64,000 nt of DNA. Origin: Lithospermum erythrorhizon (lineage: Eukaryota > Streptophyta > Magnoliopsida > Boraginales > Boraginaceae). The notes under the pieces were generated by a model that saw only the letters and a list, made by a program, of their open reading frames with translations, ran no database searches and had not been told where the DNA came from. Where the stretch lies: contig JADFUC010000750.1 of NCBI GenBank assembly GCA_019722365.1, positions 682,001-746,000 on the forward strand. The letters are read 5' to 3'. Position numbers and translations under genes: made by a program. This document shows, piece by piece, positions 22,272 to 33,760 of this stretch (position 1 is its first letter; each line of letters starts with the position of its first letter).

Positions 22272-24344
22272 TTAGTTGCAAATAGCCAGCTTTTTTGCAG
22301 AGCGTTCGTCAGCAACACCATAGTCAATACTGATCTCCCTCAATGGGGGGATATTTTCCAAAGCAAATAGCATCAGATGAGGAAATGAGATATTGTTGTG
22401 ATCATATAGAACAAGTTGTACAAAAGCATTAGGTGCTGAGCTGTGGCTAATATAACAGGCAACATTCCTCATCCTTGATACATCCAATGCGAAATCCAAA
22501 GGAGGAACAGAAGGATATGATGGCCGCACATAATCCGCAAAGAGTTGAGACAGGTCTCCCCATTCTGCCCATTTATCAGAAAACCGGCTTGGATACACCA
22601 AACTATCACCATTCATGGTAAAAATTTCTGCTTGTTCGCTAGTGAGGGCAACACCTGCAAACTCACAAATAAAGGATCCAGCCGGAATTAAATCAAGCGA
22701 CCTAACACCCCAACTAGTCACTCTCGATCTAAACACTTCAAATCGATGCCTCACTCCATGTTGGGTCACCCTATTCCTACAGGTGGGTGGACAGCGACAA
22801 TGACGCCCACATTCAAAGATCAACGGTTTACCCTTGAAAAGAATTCCATTATTATCATAAGGAAACTCGCCACCATTTTTCGTCACACAAAAACAGTTCT
22901 CAAAACAACCACCAACACATTCACAACCAGACCCATTCCCTATGTTACCATACACATAAGGAGGAAAACCAGATGTCTTAATGTAATCAAAGTATAAAGG
23001 ATCTTGTTGATTATCAACATCATTAAACAAAAACACCGGAACATTCTCTTTCTGCTTTGATATATCAAAACTTACATATCCATTAGGTCTCATTTTTAAG
23101 GGAGACTTCCTAAGCTCTTCGGCGAACTTAAGCCTAGTACTGCCCATTTCTGGTTGATTTGGAATTCTAACAAGCTTAAACTTATAAACACCAAAGCCAG
23201 ATCTTCCACCATCAAACCAACAATCAACAATTCTATAAATTCCATCATAAACATAAACCTTACCACTAGCACTACCTTCATATTTTCGACCACGGACAAC
23301 CCTCACCTCTATACCATAATACATACTCCTCTCCAATGCCAAATTCCCGGTCTCCAACTTCTGATGGGCACATTGCTTCCCCAACTTATCCTGCCCCCCT
23401 TGTCCAGTATAAATAATCACATCCCCCACATCCTCGTCATCCTCGTACCCACCCGAAACAATAACACTAGTAGCAATCGGTTCGCCATTCGAGCTCTGAC
23501 TCGATGGAACATAATCAATCCCAGCCTGGACCTGACCATGTAACCCAATGACACACATCTCCATCCTCCAGAAAAACACATCCCCAATCGAAATACCAGG
23601 AATCGCGCCCACTATCCGTTTATCCCTATTCAACCACAACGACCCGTCTCTCATCATAGCAGAAGCCTTCAAATCCCCTCTAACCTTCCTATGATAAACC
23701 GAAATATCGCGATTTTTCTCATCTTCCAACATAGCTAACAACCTTAAAGCATTATAAGTCATCCTAGTCCTCTTCATTACATCCCTAAAATAATTCTCAT
23801 CATCAGGACCAACATCAGTGACCCTAACTAACTCCCCAGACCTCTGATAATACTTCTTCCGATTAGTCGAAACAACCCCATTTTGCCCAACCTGGGCAGA
23901 CCCATTATCGAATTCATTAAAAGGGACAATTGCCCTCGAATCATCTTGACTTTCAAGCACTTCCATATCACCATATTTCTGCATTTTTTTGGCGATTGAT
24001 GCGCGGAATATGGAGGACATACGCTGGTATTCAGCGTATGTATTCGCCTCCTCCTCGCTCGAAAACGAGGGAGGAGGAGGCGCCGCCGCAGCTGATGAGG
24101 TGGCCACATTGGAGGGACTGAAGCTTACTGTAAAATTATTGGGTGTTTGATAAATTGTGTTTAATGGTGTTGGGGTTTCAAGATTTAGTGGCTCATCTAA
24201 CGGCTCCGGCTTTGGGATCTTCCACCCTATATTAGCGGCGGCGGTGGCGGTGGTTGGGTTGTTGGCGGCGGCGGTGGTGGATGTGGTGGTGGTGGGGTCA
24301 GGTAGGAGGTTGAGGTCAGGTTGAAAAGGTAAAAAAGATGTCAT
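22272..24344 (-). CDS. SUVH9: Histone-methyltransferase-like protein SUVH2/SUVH9 type, 690 aa
   Basis: Intronless, like Arabidopsis SUVH genes. A low-complexity Thr/Ala/Pro N-terminus (1-100) precedes the SRA/YDG domain (about 245-395, with VGAIPGISIGDVFF and the methyl-cytosine-pocket region YDGIYRIVDCWFD), a Cys-rich pre-SET domain (about 473-525, CECVGGCFENCFC and CGRHCRCPPTCRNRV) and a SET domain (about 535-676). The SET motif reads YISHSSAPN instead of the usual NHSC-PN, and the protein ends soon after SIDYG with no Cys-rich post-SET. Those two traits mark the SUVH2/SUVH9 pair, which are catalytically inactive readers of methylated DNA. In Arabidopsis they help recruit RNA polymerase V to silenced loci through the DDR complex and MORC proteins. 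The assignment to the SUVH2/9 group is firm; the choice between 2 and 9 is not. Confidence 0.92.
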   Translation of the reverse strand: MTSFLPFQPDLNLLPDPTTTTSTTAAANNPTTATAAANIGWKIPKPEPLDEPLNLETPTPLNTIYQTPNNFTVSFSPSNVATSSAAAAPPPPSFSSEEEANTYAEYQRMSSIFRASIAKKMQKYGDMEVLESQDDSRAIVPFNEFDNGSAQVGQNGVVSTNRKKYYQRSGELVRVTDVGPDDENYFRDVMKRTRMTYNALRLLAMLEDEKNRDISVYHRKVRGDLKASAMMRDGSLWLNRDKRIVGAIPGISIGDVFFWRMEMCVIGLHGQVQAGIDYVPSSQSSNGEPIATSVIVSGGYEDDEDVGDVIIYTGQGGQDKLGKQCAHQKLETGNLALERSMYYGIEVRVVRGRKYEGSASGKVYVYDGIYRIVDCWFDGGRSGFGVYKFKLVRIPNQPEMGSTRLKFAEELRKSPLKMRPNGYVSFDISKQKENVPVFLFNDVDNQQDPLYFDYIKTSGFPPYVYGNIGNGSGCECVGGCFENCFCVTKNGGEFPYDNNGILFKGKPLIFECGRHCRCPPTCRNRVTQHGVRHRFEVFRSRVTSWGVRSLDLIPAGSFICEFAGVALTSEQAEIFTMNGDSLVYPSRFSDKWAEWGDLSQLFADYVRPSYPSVPPLDFALDVSRMRNVACYISHSSAPNAFVQLVLYDHNNISFPHLMLFALENIPPLREISIDYGVADERSAKKLAICN

Positions 24345-25473
24345 TTTTATAAGATTGAGAAATTTTTAATAATTAAAATGTAAAATTTTATATAAAATCA
24401 AGGAAAATAAAAAGGAAATAATATGAAGTTTGATAAGTGGAGGATCTGAATTGGATGTGAAAATTGGAGGATCAGAGGTAGGTTTTGGGGGTGGAGGAAA
24501 TTGGGTGACAGTAATATTAAAGTTATAAAGTTCAAGCATGCTACACGTATATATTTATTTAATATATACATCTAAATTGATGAGTCATCAATTAGGTGTT
24601 GAGACTTGAGAATCAGTAGGGTAATACATGTCAATTGACTAAAATACCATTGAAGATTTCTTCAAATGACAAAATAAAGGTATCATTTTGCCAGTTGTCA
24701 TAACATATCTAAGAATATTCCTTATTTGAATGACTTAATTATAAAAATAAATAAAAACACTCAGATTTTGTCTTTTATTTTATTTTTATTTTATTATGCT
24801 CTCTCTATATTTTCTTTTTTCACTATTCATTCGCATTTCTTTTTTCAAACGTGGAAAATAGTTTTATATGTTATAAAATTTGAATACACTATACCAATAA
24901 TTATGAAAATTTCTTTACTATAAAAATAATTTAAATAATTCGCATTGCGCTTAAATCAAGACATATAACTAATTAGAATAAAGAACTATCATATTTATTT
25001 TAAATATATATTTTTTTAAATTATATTAATAACTACCATTGTTTGACCAATATATCACGTTTTTAGTTTTGAACCAATTTATATTAATTATATGCATATG
25101 AATTTGTAAGTGATTTTAAAATAATTGGTAAAAAAATATTACAATATCAAAATTCATTTCAATTCTCCACCACTATAATCATATATTTTTAAGTTTTGAA
25201 TAATGGAATATTGAAAACAATGACAGAATAATGTAATTGATGTGATAAAGATAATATAATAACTGAAATTGTTTGTTTTTTGGTTGATATACTTCCTCCA
25301 ATCCAAAACAATTGACGTTTTGACTTTTTAAAATTGAACTGACTCATCAATTATTAATAGAAGGTCATTATTTTAAAAAATATAAATTTATAAAATTGAT
25401 TCGTCTTTTAAAATAGTTTTATAATATTAATTTTTTTAATAATATAATTAAAGTTAGATTGAATAAAAAATTT
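24345..25473. other. Promoter side of the SUVH gene and AT-rich spacer
   Basis: The first 200 bp contain the presumed 5' UTR and promoter of the minus-strand SUVH gene. A lone Stowaway-type end (CTTCCTCCAATCCAAAACAA) follows TA at 25290-25291, with no recognisable partner. No coding sequence was recognised. The stretch ends at the A6T3 word (25465-25473) flanking the MULE. Confidence 0.5.
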
Positions 25474-25640
25474 GCCTGTGGCCGATAAAGCCCATGTACT
25501 ATGGTTTTAGTGTCTATGTGGCCCCCTCGTAGTATGGTTTTTAGTGTCTATGGCCCTCGTACTATTTTTTAATTGCTCCCTACATTCCCTAAACTATTAT
25601 TTCCTGCTACTCCCCTAAACTATTTTTAGTGTCTATACAC
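25474..25640 (+). repeat. Left terminal inverted repeat of the MULE
   Basis: The phrase tactatggttttagtgtcta and the variants tagtgtctatggccctcgta and tagtgtctatacacccccct recur here. They pair with the complementary series at 29960-30126. The inner boundary is approximate. Confidence 0.65.
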
Positions 25641-25865
25641 CCCCCTGACACGGTTTTAACACAAATGGGGGTAAATTAGTAATTTCATGTAATAATTAGA
25701 GGGCACATTAGTAATTACACATAATGGGGGTAAAATTTTGTCTATTAAAACCACTGGCCCCATTTTGGACTTCAGATTAAACTGAACAAACCTAAATTTT
25801 GTCTATTGAAGATTGAAGAACCCTAAATTGAAAGATTCGAAGAAACCAAGGCTTTCATTTTCTTC

Positions 25866-26033
25866 ATGTGGGCCACACCTAATCATATTAGGTGTCAAAG
25901 GAAATATGTTGTCGAGCTGCAAGTCGATTGCAGGCTAACTCGGAAGAAGGTTCGTGAGATGCAGCAGACGGGTTCAAAAGCGATTTTGGGAGTTGGCTTC
26001 GACGAACTCTATCTCCTCTCGTCGATCCGCTGA
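25866..26033 (+). pseudogene. Short coding-like fragment inside the MULE, 55 codons
   Basis: An ATG-initiated frame reads MWATPNHIRCQRKYVV and continues with LTRKKVREMQQTGSKAIL. This faintly resembles the region before DUF1985/plant-mobile-domain segments carried by some MULEs and Ulp1-containing elements (LT..QK..V.E.GF..L). It is on the strand opposite the transposase. It may be a captured host fragment or chance; there is no conserved motif strong enough to decide. Confidence 0.2.
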
Positions 26034-26599
26034 AGCGAGGTTAGAGAAAGTCAACTAAAAGTGTGGATTTTGATTTTGTTGGTGCTGATTTGTGTCTTAA
26101 TTGTAGTGTTTTTGTTGTTGGGTTTGGAGAGTCCAACTTGCAATTGCAATTAAGTAGCATGTTGATTTCAAGCTATAAATTAGGGATTGTAACGTAGGCT
26201 TCTATCGAGGTGTTTTATAGTTTGAGAAATTGCGTGAAAGTCTTATATTTTGATGATGCTTAATTTAATTCAAGTTCAATTTTTACCGGTGGTTGCAATT
26301 TCAAAGCTTGAATTTAATTTTGCCGGGTTTTGAATTACGGTCATGAATGAATGTTCTTAAGTTGGTTCAATTTTGACCTATTTGCCGTCATGAACGATCC
26401 CCTATACCCGTGTGTCCTTATACTATGGCCCTTATACTACGCTCCTTATACTTTCTAACTGGCACATAAGCTGTAGACCCTGTACTATAGCCCTTGTACT
26501 ATACCCCCATAATGTCAGCCGAAAGTAAAAAACCTACCAAACAAAGATAAAGAAATGACGCATGCTAAAGTTGAAAAAACAAGATTCCATTCCAAATAT

Positions 26600-29500
26600 T
26601 GTTGCAGGAAAAAGACAAAAGGTTCCTAGTGACCACTAGTTACATAACCAATAAAGGTTGTCAAAAGCTTCACCTACCACATATTAAATACAGATCTGCC
26701 TTCAACCAAACAAAAAAAATCAGATCTGCCTTCAACCAAACAAAAAATCGTGGTGTGCTTTGACAAAGTCCTCGTATTATGGGCGATACCACCACATATT
26801 TTGCAGTGGATGACAGACCCCTTCCGCGAGGCCTTGAAAACTCCCTTGTTAGCTTGGTCACCTTTCATAGATTTTCGCTTATCTGCTTCTTCTCTTATTT
26901 CCGCAGCATCTTTCTTCCGAATTCTTTAGGTCATTCCGGTATTCATATATCGTGGGAGAATGGCTGGATATGGGCTCTTTATCCAGAACATAGGCCTCTC
27001 AATGGTTCAAGGACATTGTTGTAAATTGTGAACCAGCTGCTCAAAAGGAAATCTTCGTGTACATATTTTCTTGGATCTTTGTTCTTCGATTTACACATCT
27101 AAACTCAAGATACAAGGCGTGCTTCCCAATCTCACATTACAACCCACACGAGCACTCCCTCTTCTCAATATCAACCACAAAGCTGTGGTTTGCAGAAGTA
27201 ACCTCGTACCTTGGAGAACCGGAAGCTCTAACAATGAAATCATGTAGCTTCTCTTCCCTTTTCTGCAACACTCCATCAATCCTTGGACCCACTGGACCCT
27301 TACACTTCGACTTCTTCTCACGCTGCTCTACTATCCGGTCATGATGGTGTGATAAATAGTATTCAACATTGTGATAATCGGCTGGTCCCTCGATCTGATG
27401 ATGAAAACGTTGAATGTCTCCGCCCAATTATTACCCTACGCAGCTTCTTTCCAGTCAAATGCACTTTTGCCCATTTCCTTGGATCAATACAACAAAGTGC
27501 TTCAGGATCCTCCACACTCACATTCCTGTGCCGGGCCGCATCTTTACTTTAAAATATGGTTCATTAGCGTACCGAGCACACTTCCACATCATATTCTTCA
27601 AGACTTCCTTGGGGAATCTTTTGCTCCAATTGGCGTGAAGGTGTTTGACACATAATCTGTGTTCTGCATCCGGCAACTCATTCTTTATGGCAATCTCAAG
27701 ACTATACAACATTCAGATTAACAATTAGTTAGCACTTGGTATTAAAAAGTACATGGGCCAAAGTACGGGGGCTAAAGTACAGGGGCCAGCACAGTGGGGT
27801 TACCTTTGCCGGGTGAGTCACGAGTATCCAAGAGTCTCGTCTACTGCCATCCATCAATCGTGATCCTCTTTCAACAACCTCACTCTAACCATGCCTTCCT
27901 ACGAATCCGTATTCTCCACTTCTACCATCACCCATGCAACAGGATAAATACCATTGTCAGCATCAAGACCAACATCAACTAAGATTTGACCCCTAAAAGA
28001 ACCTCTCAAAAAACAACCATCGAGGCATACAAATCGCCTACACCCAGCTAAAAACCCCTTCTTCAATGGTGATTGGCACAGATATATTCGCTGGAATTTT
28101 TGCTCTTCTTGTTTGATGATGACAAATTTAGTCTGCATTATGTCAATCATCTCCTTTGCATAACTCCACAATCTAGCAAATTGGAGGGTTTCATTGTCGT
28201 ATATTAAGTACCCCGCTGATGGCTTTTATGCGCAAAGGCTTCACTTTCTATCTCGACCTTCAGGTCGTCATATACATCACCGATGAAGGCCTTCATTGAT
28301 ATGGTTGGGGTTCTGCGAACCTTGTTCACATATCTCTGGTCACCACTCTACGTAGATCTTTGGGATTTCACGGACGCCCTACGTATGATTCCTATCCATT
28401 TGCCTTAATAGATAAGTCCTGCCGACTTGCCAACTTGTGAACACAACACGAAGAAGTCACAATCCACATTGGACACATTTGACACGAATCCTTATTGTTC
28501 ATTTTACAAACTTGAGGGCTTCTTTGTTTCTCACCGCATACCCCTAAATATGCTTTCCTAAAATCAATAAATTGCGAGCACTACGTTGGGACTAACACGG
28601 GATTTTTAAGATTGGCTTCACTGTCGTACTCTAGACGATCATTGTTTTTCTTCTGCCTCCTCTCACTAGAACCAACCTCCTCTTCCCCTTCAGTTTCATC
28701 TTCACTCAATTCATGCAACTGGTTAGAGTGCTCAAATAAAGACTCAGGCAGTGGCCCAATGTCATTCATCACTGGCCCCAAATCCTCAAACATTCCTTCC
28801 TCATCTGCGTAGCATGCACCACCATCTATCTCATTGTAAGCCTCATGGGTTTCACCCTCCATTTCTTCTCCCTCGACCGACTCATAATCTTCACCAAAAT
28901 TGTCTTCCCGCATGAAAGCTTCAGTTTCCCAATCAAAATCCTCAAAGACAATGTTGTTGTCATTCATGAAAGTATCCATCCCCTCAACCCCCTCAACTTC
29001 CCTTTCCTCAACTTTCTTTTCCTCCATTCCCTGACCCCCCTCAACTGCCTTTTCCTCCATTCCCTGACCCCCCTCAACTTCCATTTCCTCAATCCTCAAT
29101 CTCAGATTTCTACATCTTGCATTCTCCCCCTCCACTTCAGGGTACCACGGCAACAATGGTATTTTAGTATTTTCTTTCAAACCTGACAACATCGTCTCTT
29201 CGTCAGAGAGTTCCTTCAATGTAGCTTTAGGCCAGAATTTTCTTATAGAATCATACATTTCACCTAATAGCAAACTCTTAGCTAACTTCCGACTAGGGTG
29301 GGTGACAAACATCCCTATTTCCCTAACCCCTTTAGACCATCGAATCATGTCTTCCACATCTTCTTGGGTCTTCAGCTGAACTAACCCATCATCTAAAGAA
29401 GTCATAGTTTCTCAGAATACATAAACAACATCGCTGAGCCCCATCTCCACCAAATAAGATACATCACCATATCATTGTGAGCCCATTTAACCCCTCACAC

Positions 29501-29690
29501 AATAGTCTAAGTACCTAACCCACCCCCCTGAATACACACGATGACCACCAAACTTCATAAACCTTCCATTCGCCCTCATCTTTATTGTGAAGAAGTCGTT
29601 TGTCCTCCCTGTAAAAATGCATGTCATCAGAAGCAATAAAATTTCAAAATTGAACCACCCCCAAGCATAATTCTTCAAAACTTACCATAC
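26600..29690 (-). pseudogene. Decayed MURA-type transposase (MuDR/MULE)
   Basis: Reading from high to low coordinates, the pieces fall in family order but in changing frames. First comes GRFMKFGGHRVYSGGWVRY (29487-29678), then an acidic N-terminal region of 274 codons (28581-29405) with a duplicated VEGGQGMEEK word. The MULE core follows (27899-28171: CRRFVCLDGCFLRGSFRGQ, then VDVGLDADNGIYPVAW, including the first catalytic Asp). Next are PDAEHRLCVKHLHANW (27518-27712), the start of a SWIM zinc finger DIEKRECSCGL (27137-27427), and a zinc-knuckle remnant HCKICGGIAHNTRT (26674-26868). Stops and frameshifts separate the pieces. Transposases of this family cut and rejoin DNA at the TIRs; this copy cannot make a full protein. 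Confidence 0.88.
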
Positions 29691-29959
29691 GATTTTGGCA
29701 AATTGTGCGGGACTCCTTCTTCTCTCCAAAAGGGTTCTGCTCTCTACCTCGCTGAAAAGGGCCCGGTTTTCCTCAACTGCTTCATCTCTTTTCTCTATAC
29801 CGCCGCCTTTTTCTCGCCATTGATTCTAAGGTTTGGTTGATTTGAGAGTTCAAGTTGAAGAGTTTTAGGTGAAAAGGGTTCTCAGTTAGATAGTACAGGA
29901 ATGATTGTATTAGGAATTGCAAATGACGGGGTTAATTGAATTTTGTAAGGTGAAAATGG

Positions 29960-30126
29960 TATAATAGTCATTTCTGCTCAAGATTTTTTGTGTTAAACTG
30001 GTCGTGAGGCATGTATTACTCAAAAATATGCATGACCGAAAATACTGTGGGTGCCTGTGACACTAAAAATAGTACGTGGTGCCACATGTACACTAAACCA
30101 TAAGACATGATATCACCACTTAAGTC
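29960..30126 (-). repeat. Right terminal inverted repeat of the MULE
   Basis: The complement of this segment repeats tttagtgt followed by acatgtggc or cacaggc, matching the left end at 25474-25640. The outer end is placed where similarity to the left end stops and the A-run of the putative target duplication begins. Confidence 0.6.
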
Positions 30127-30138
30127 AAAAAAAAATTT

Positions 30139-30290
30139 AACTCGATAGGTGATAAATTGATTGCTGGACGTGAGTGAAAGATAAGATTACACAATTCCCC
30201 AACTCTCTCCCCTATAATGAGATTCGAGTATTGACCTGAAAGATAAGAGGATGCTAGCTCAATCGCTAAACCATTCGATTATTTTAATGA
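30139..30290 (-). repeat. Possible tRNA-derived SINE, minus strand
   Basis: On the minus strand, TGGTTTAGCGATTGAGCTAG (near 30250-30270) resembles an RNA polymerase III box A, and ACTCGAATCTC (about 30219-30229) resembles box B, with typical spacing. Its T/A-rich tail runs into the right flank of the MULE, so the MULE may have inserted in or beside the SINE tail. No target duplication was established. Confidence 0.4.
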
Positions 30291-32032
30291 ATTTGTTTGT
30301 TTACATTGACATCTTTTGCTTGATGAATATTTGCTCGATCACAAATTTATTGATCAATTTTTACTTTAGATAACATATACTGTAATATTTTATTTTAAAT
30401 ATCAATGCAAATTTATACTCCCTCGTTATATTGAAAATTCTCTAGTTTTACATTATCTATTTTCACATCTTTTTTTATTTTTCATTTCATAACTTGTATC
30501 ATTTAATTAACAAAGTCAAATGTCCATCCTGCTCGTTAATATAGAGCAATGTCGATTTAATCTAGTACAAATAAAAATTTGAAGAATAATACTGATTTTT
30601 TAGTCTTCATATCAACATACAAGTATAGAACTAGAAGTAATCTATTCTACGTGGACAATTCAAGCATTGGTGTTGGCAAAAGAAACTTGATGCTGCTGCT
30701 ACTTGAATATTAATGTCGGCAATTTCGAATTTAATTTATGCGGGAAATTTAAACATTTGCGCCAAAACAGATTGGAATGTGGGTGGAATCATTGGGATAC
30801 ATTTTCATAAAATTCATATTATTTCAATATATTTTAGTGGCATGCCACAAGCACCACATACAAGCAAACTCATGCTAACTTTCATAAATGTCGGCGAATT
30901 CATCATTAGAGTTGGTCGGAATTGATCGTGGGCGTGACCATCGTCGACCGGAGGTTTCACCAACGTTGACCGATCAACATAAAAATGCATAAATGTATCC
31001 ATAGTACATTTGTACTCATACCGGAGTACATATGTACTTTACATACAAATATACAAATTTTTTAACGCTAGAGTGTATTTGTAATCATTGTTTGTTCATA
31101 AATTTCATTCTAGAGTATATTTGTATATGCATGTATTAAAAACTTTAAAATAACCAAAGAAAAAGTTAGCCACGTTAGCACCGTAAGAATGCCCTATTTT
31201 AATTGTGGTTTTCGTCATTTCCATATCGATTTTTAATCATCAGTTATTTGGAGATTCAACAATTTTCCATATCAATCTTTAACCAAAATGAATGATCCAT
31301 CAATTTTCTAATTACTCGATTCACTAACAATACTATCTTCTAGTCCTGTGGAAGAGTCATTGAATTATGTCATTCCACTTACGATATATAACAGGTTGCA
31401 TTATTCCACTTATATATGACAATATCTTGTGGTATTCGAGTGGAGTTTGTGCAAAACTTGTGAATATTTTGGTGATGATTGAGAAGACTAGTACATGAAG
31501 TTTCATACTAAAATTAATTGATTGTAAATAAATAAATGCATGATATTATAAACAACCTCATATTCTTTTACGTATTTAATATTATATTCAATATCGGACG
31601 AGTCCTCCTTCAATATGACTTTCATATGTGTAATGTCTATAGATCGATATTATTGTTGGGCTGACTTTATCGACACGATCTCAAAGCATTAAGTCACGTA
31701 GATCGACACGATCACAAAGACGTGCCAAGCTCCACAGCGACATAACTCTACTGCCACAGCGCATCGAAGTTCTATTTAACAAAGACACGAACACTAATCA
31801 TGTCAGTCTACAAATTATTCTAATAAAGGCCTCAAGTTCACAAACACAACGGAAAACAAATCACATAACTATTAACAAACACCTAGTAAGTTAATAAATC
31901 ACACAAAGTTACAAGACAAAACATATACAAAGTCTCCAAATCACCATCAATAATGGTTTTTCAAGTACCTCAATAGTCATTCCAAGGCATTCCAATAAGG
32001 CATACTCAACACATAAGAAGTAACATGTACAT
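30291..32032. other. AT-rich intergenic region
   Basis: No gene is supported. A lone Stowaway-type end (TACTCCCTCGTTATATTG, about 30416) has no matching partner. Overlapping open frames near 30713-31002 on both strands lack protein character. The part from about 31640 may belong to the 3' flank or LTR of the copia remnant, but no LTR pair was recognised. Confidence 0.45.
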
Positions 32033-33760
32033 TTAATCTACAACATATGCATTTTGATTTAACACTAAGTCTCTAAAGGTGTTCATTCTCAAAGTATTTT
32101 TAACATTACCTAAGTCTCTCATGTCAAAATACTCACAAAGATAATTTTCACAAGGACATAAGAAAGTGAACGGGATAAAAGATGGCATACATATAATAGG
32201 ATCAAGAATATCAACATAATTCATTCCCTCCTTTTGAGTAAATCTTTTAGCAATTAAATCATTTGAACTAAACACCACATCATACTCATGCATATCATCA
32301 ATCAAAATATTCTCCACCTTATTGGAAATAATGGGTACATGCTCCACCTCATTTGGAGCATCATCTACAAATCTCATCTCATGCCGCTTTCCTCGCACAC
32401 AAGGTTCACAAGAGGGAGTGGGAGGCAACTTATCACTACTAAAATGACTATGATTATGCAAAATTTCTAATATGTTATCACTCCTATGACCTAATCTATT
32501 ATTCCACAAAACAACTTTATCATCAACAATAAAGTTAACAGAAGAACAAACAGGTTCAAAGATGACAAACAACATGGGTTAAAGTTGTTGTTTTTCTTTA
32601 CACCAAAACAAGAGAACCTTTTCAGATTTTCATAACACCCTTTCCCCATTTTCCCTCCAGACCAACATGCTCAACAGAAGCACAAGATAGCAAATTATAA
32701 CACAATTTAAGAATATGCCTAACATTCTTCAGGGTGAACTCAAAAATCGAAGAAAACCTACATATACATCTCCCTATTTCTCATCACATTGCGCTTCAAA
32801 TTTGACATAGATATAAACTCATGCTCAATCTCTTTATAGTTTGAAAACATATGTTTAAAGGGAGTTACACAAAAAGTGGAACGAGAGTCTACTAACCAAT
32901 CAGATTCACACAAATGATCAGAAAGCATATTCAAACTAGCATAATCACAAAGATCATTAATCATGAAAATATCACCCAAATTATCCTCACAAACAGCCAC
33001 ATTATCATGCACATGATGTTGGTTCTTTCTAGGCTTAGGACAATCTCTAATCAAATGACCTTGTTCATGACAATTATAACACTTTCTCACATTAGGCCTA
33101 GACTTAGATCTATCATTTCTAGTGTAAGTGTTCTTCTCACTATACTCTCCATAACCGACATTCTTTTGAGCATTAAACCTATCCTGAGGTCTACCCCTCA
33201 CATGCATAACCTCCCCAGAATTTTTACTCCCCACACAATGCCTCAAATCTAATTCCTTATTCTTAAGACAATTTACTACAATATCTAACGTGACCGCATC
33301 TCTACCATACTTAATATCAGATTTAACATCACTAAAAGAATTAGGAATAACATTTAAAAGGACAATGAGAGCATAATCATCTATGTTCTTATCACCAGAC
33401 AACTTAATATTTGCAATCAGTTTTGTAAACACATCTAGATTTTTTTCAATATACTTAGACATATCCAATCTAAACTTAAAAAACTTCTCAAGCAAGGACA
33501 TTCGACTGGACAACGAGATTTCGGTATATAGAGTATTCAACTTATCCCATATAGTTTTAGTACATTCAGTAATTCCAACTTTTCTAATTACAGAGTCAGA
33601 TAAGTTCAAATAAATTATGGAGCATGCATTTTCATTCATTTCAATCTTGTCTTCAGCCTTAAAACATTTTTGTTTAATTAACATACATTTAATTTTTTGT
33701 TTCCACATGCTAAAATAAGATTTTCCATCAAACGAAAACACACCATATTGATTTGCACCA
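32033..33760 (-). pseudogene. Ty1/copia retrotransposon remnant with internal deletions (gag-protease and GAG-pre-integrase/RT scraps)
   Basis: The upstream frame (32758-33792; likely ATG at about 33760 giving MSGANQYGVFSFDGKSY) is a copia gag of the UBN2 type. A zinc knuckle CYNCHEQGHLIRDC follows, and then the start of the aspartic protease. There, DWLVDSRSTFCVTPF replaces the usual D-S-G-A/S-T motif, so the active site is altered. The second frame (32033-32575) starts in the GAG-pre-integrase domain (LWNNRLGHRS, then CEPCVRGKRHEMRF) and jumps directly to short reverse-transcriptase-like scraps (AKRFTQKEGMNYVDILDPI, FDMRDLGNV). Integrase core and most of the polymerase are absent. It cannot transpose alone. 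No LTRs were identified. Confidence 0.85.

Larger units (their letters stand above)
25474..30126 (-). mobile_element. Degenerate Mutator-like element (MULE) with terminal inverted repeats
   Basis: The left end (25474 on: GCCTGTGGCCGATAAAGCCC, then tttagtgtctatgtggcccc) and the complement of the right end (GACTTAAGTGGTGATATCAT, then tttagtgtacatgtggcacc) are imperfect TIRs of roughly 130-170 bp. The motif tttagtgtc-tatggcc repeats within them. The 9-bp word AAAAAATTT sits at 25465-25473 and again at 30130-30138, compatible with a MULE target duplication, although its low complexity weakens that evidence. The interior encodes a MURA-type transposase on the minus strand, now broken. Length (4.65 kb) fits an autonomous MULE that has decayed. 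Confidence 0.8.

Noticed and set aside
22615..23543. Several plus-strand open frames of 62-129 codons opposite the SUVH gene
   Set aside because: They are antisense shadows of a well-conserved single-exon gene and have no domain character.
28845..29186. Plus-strand frame of 113 codons with Leu/Asn repeats
   Set aside because: It is the antisense of the acidic N-terminal region of the MULE transposase.
30713..31002. Overlapping 62-70-codon frames on both strands
   Set aside because: There is no protein-like composition, splice signals or known motif.
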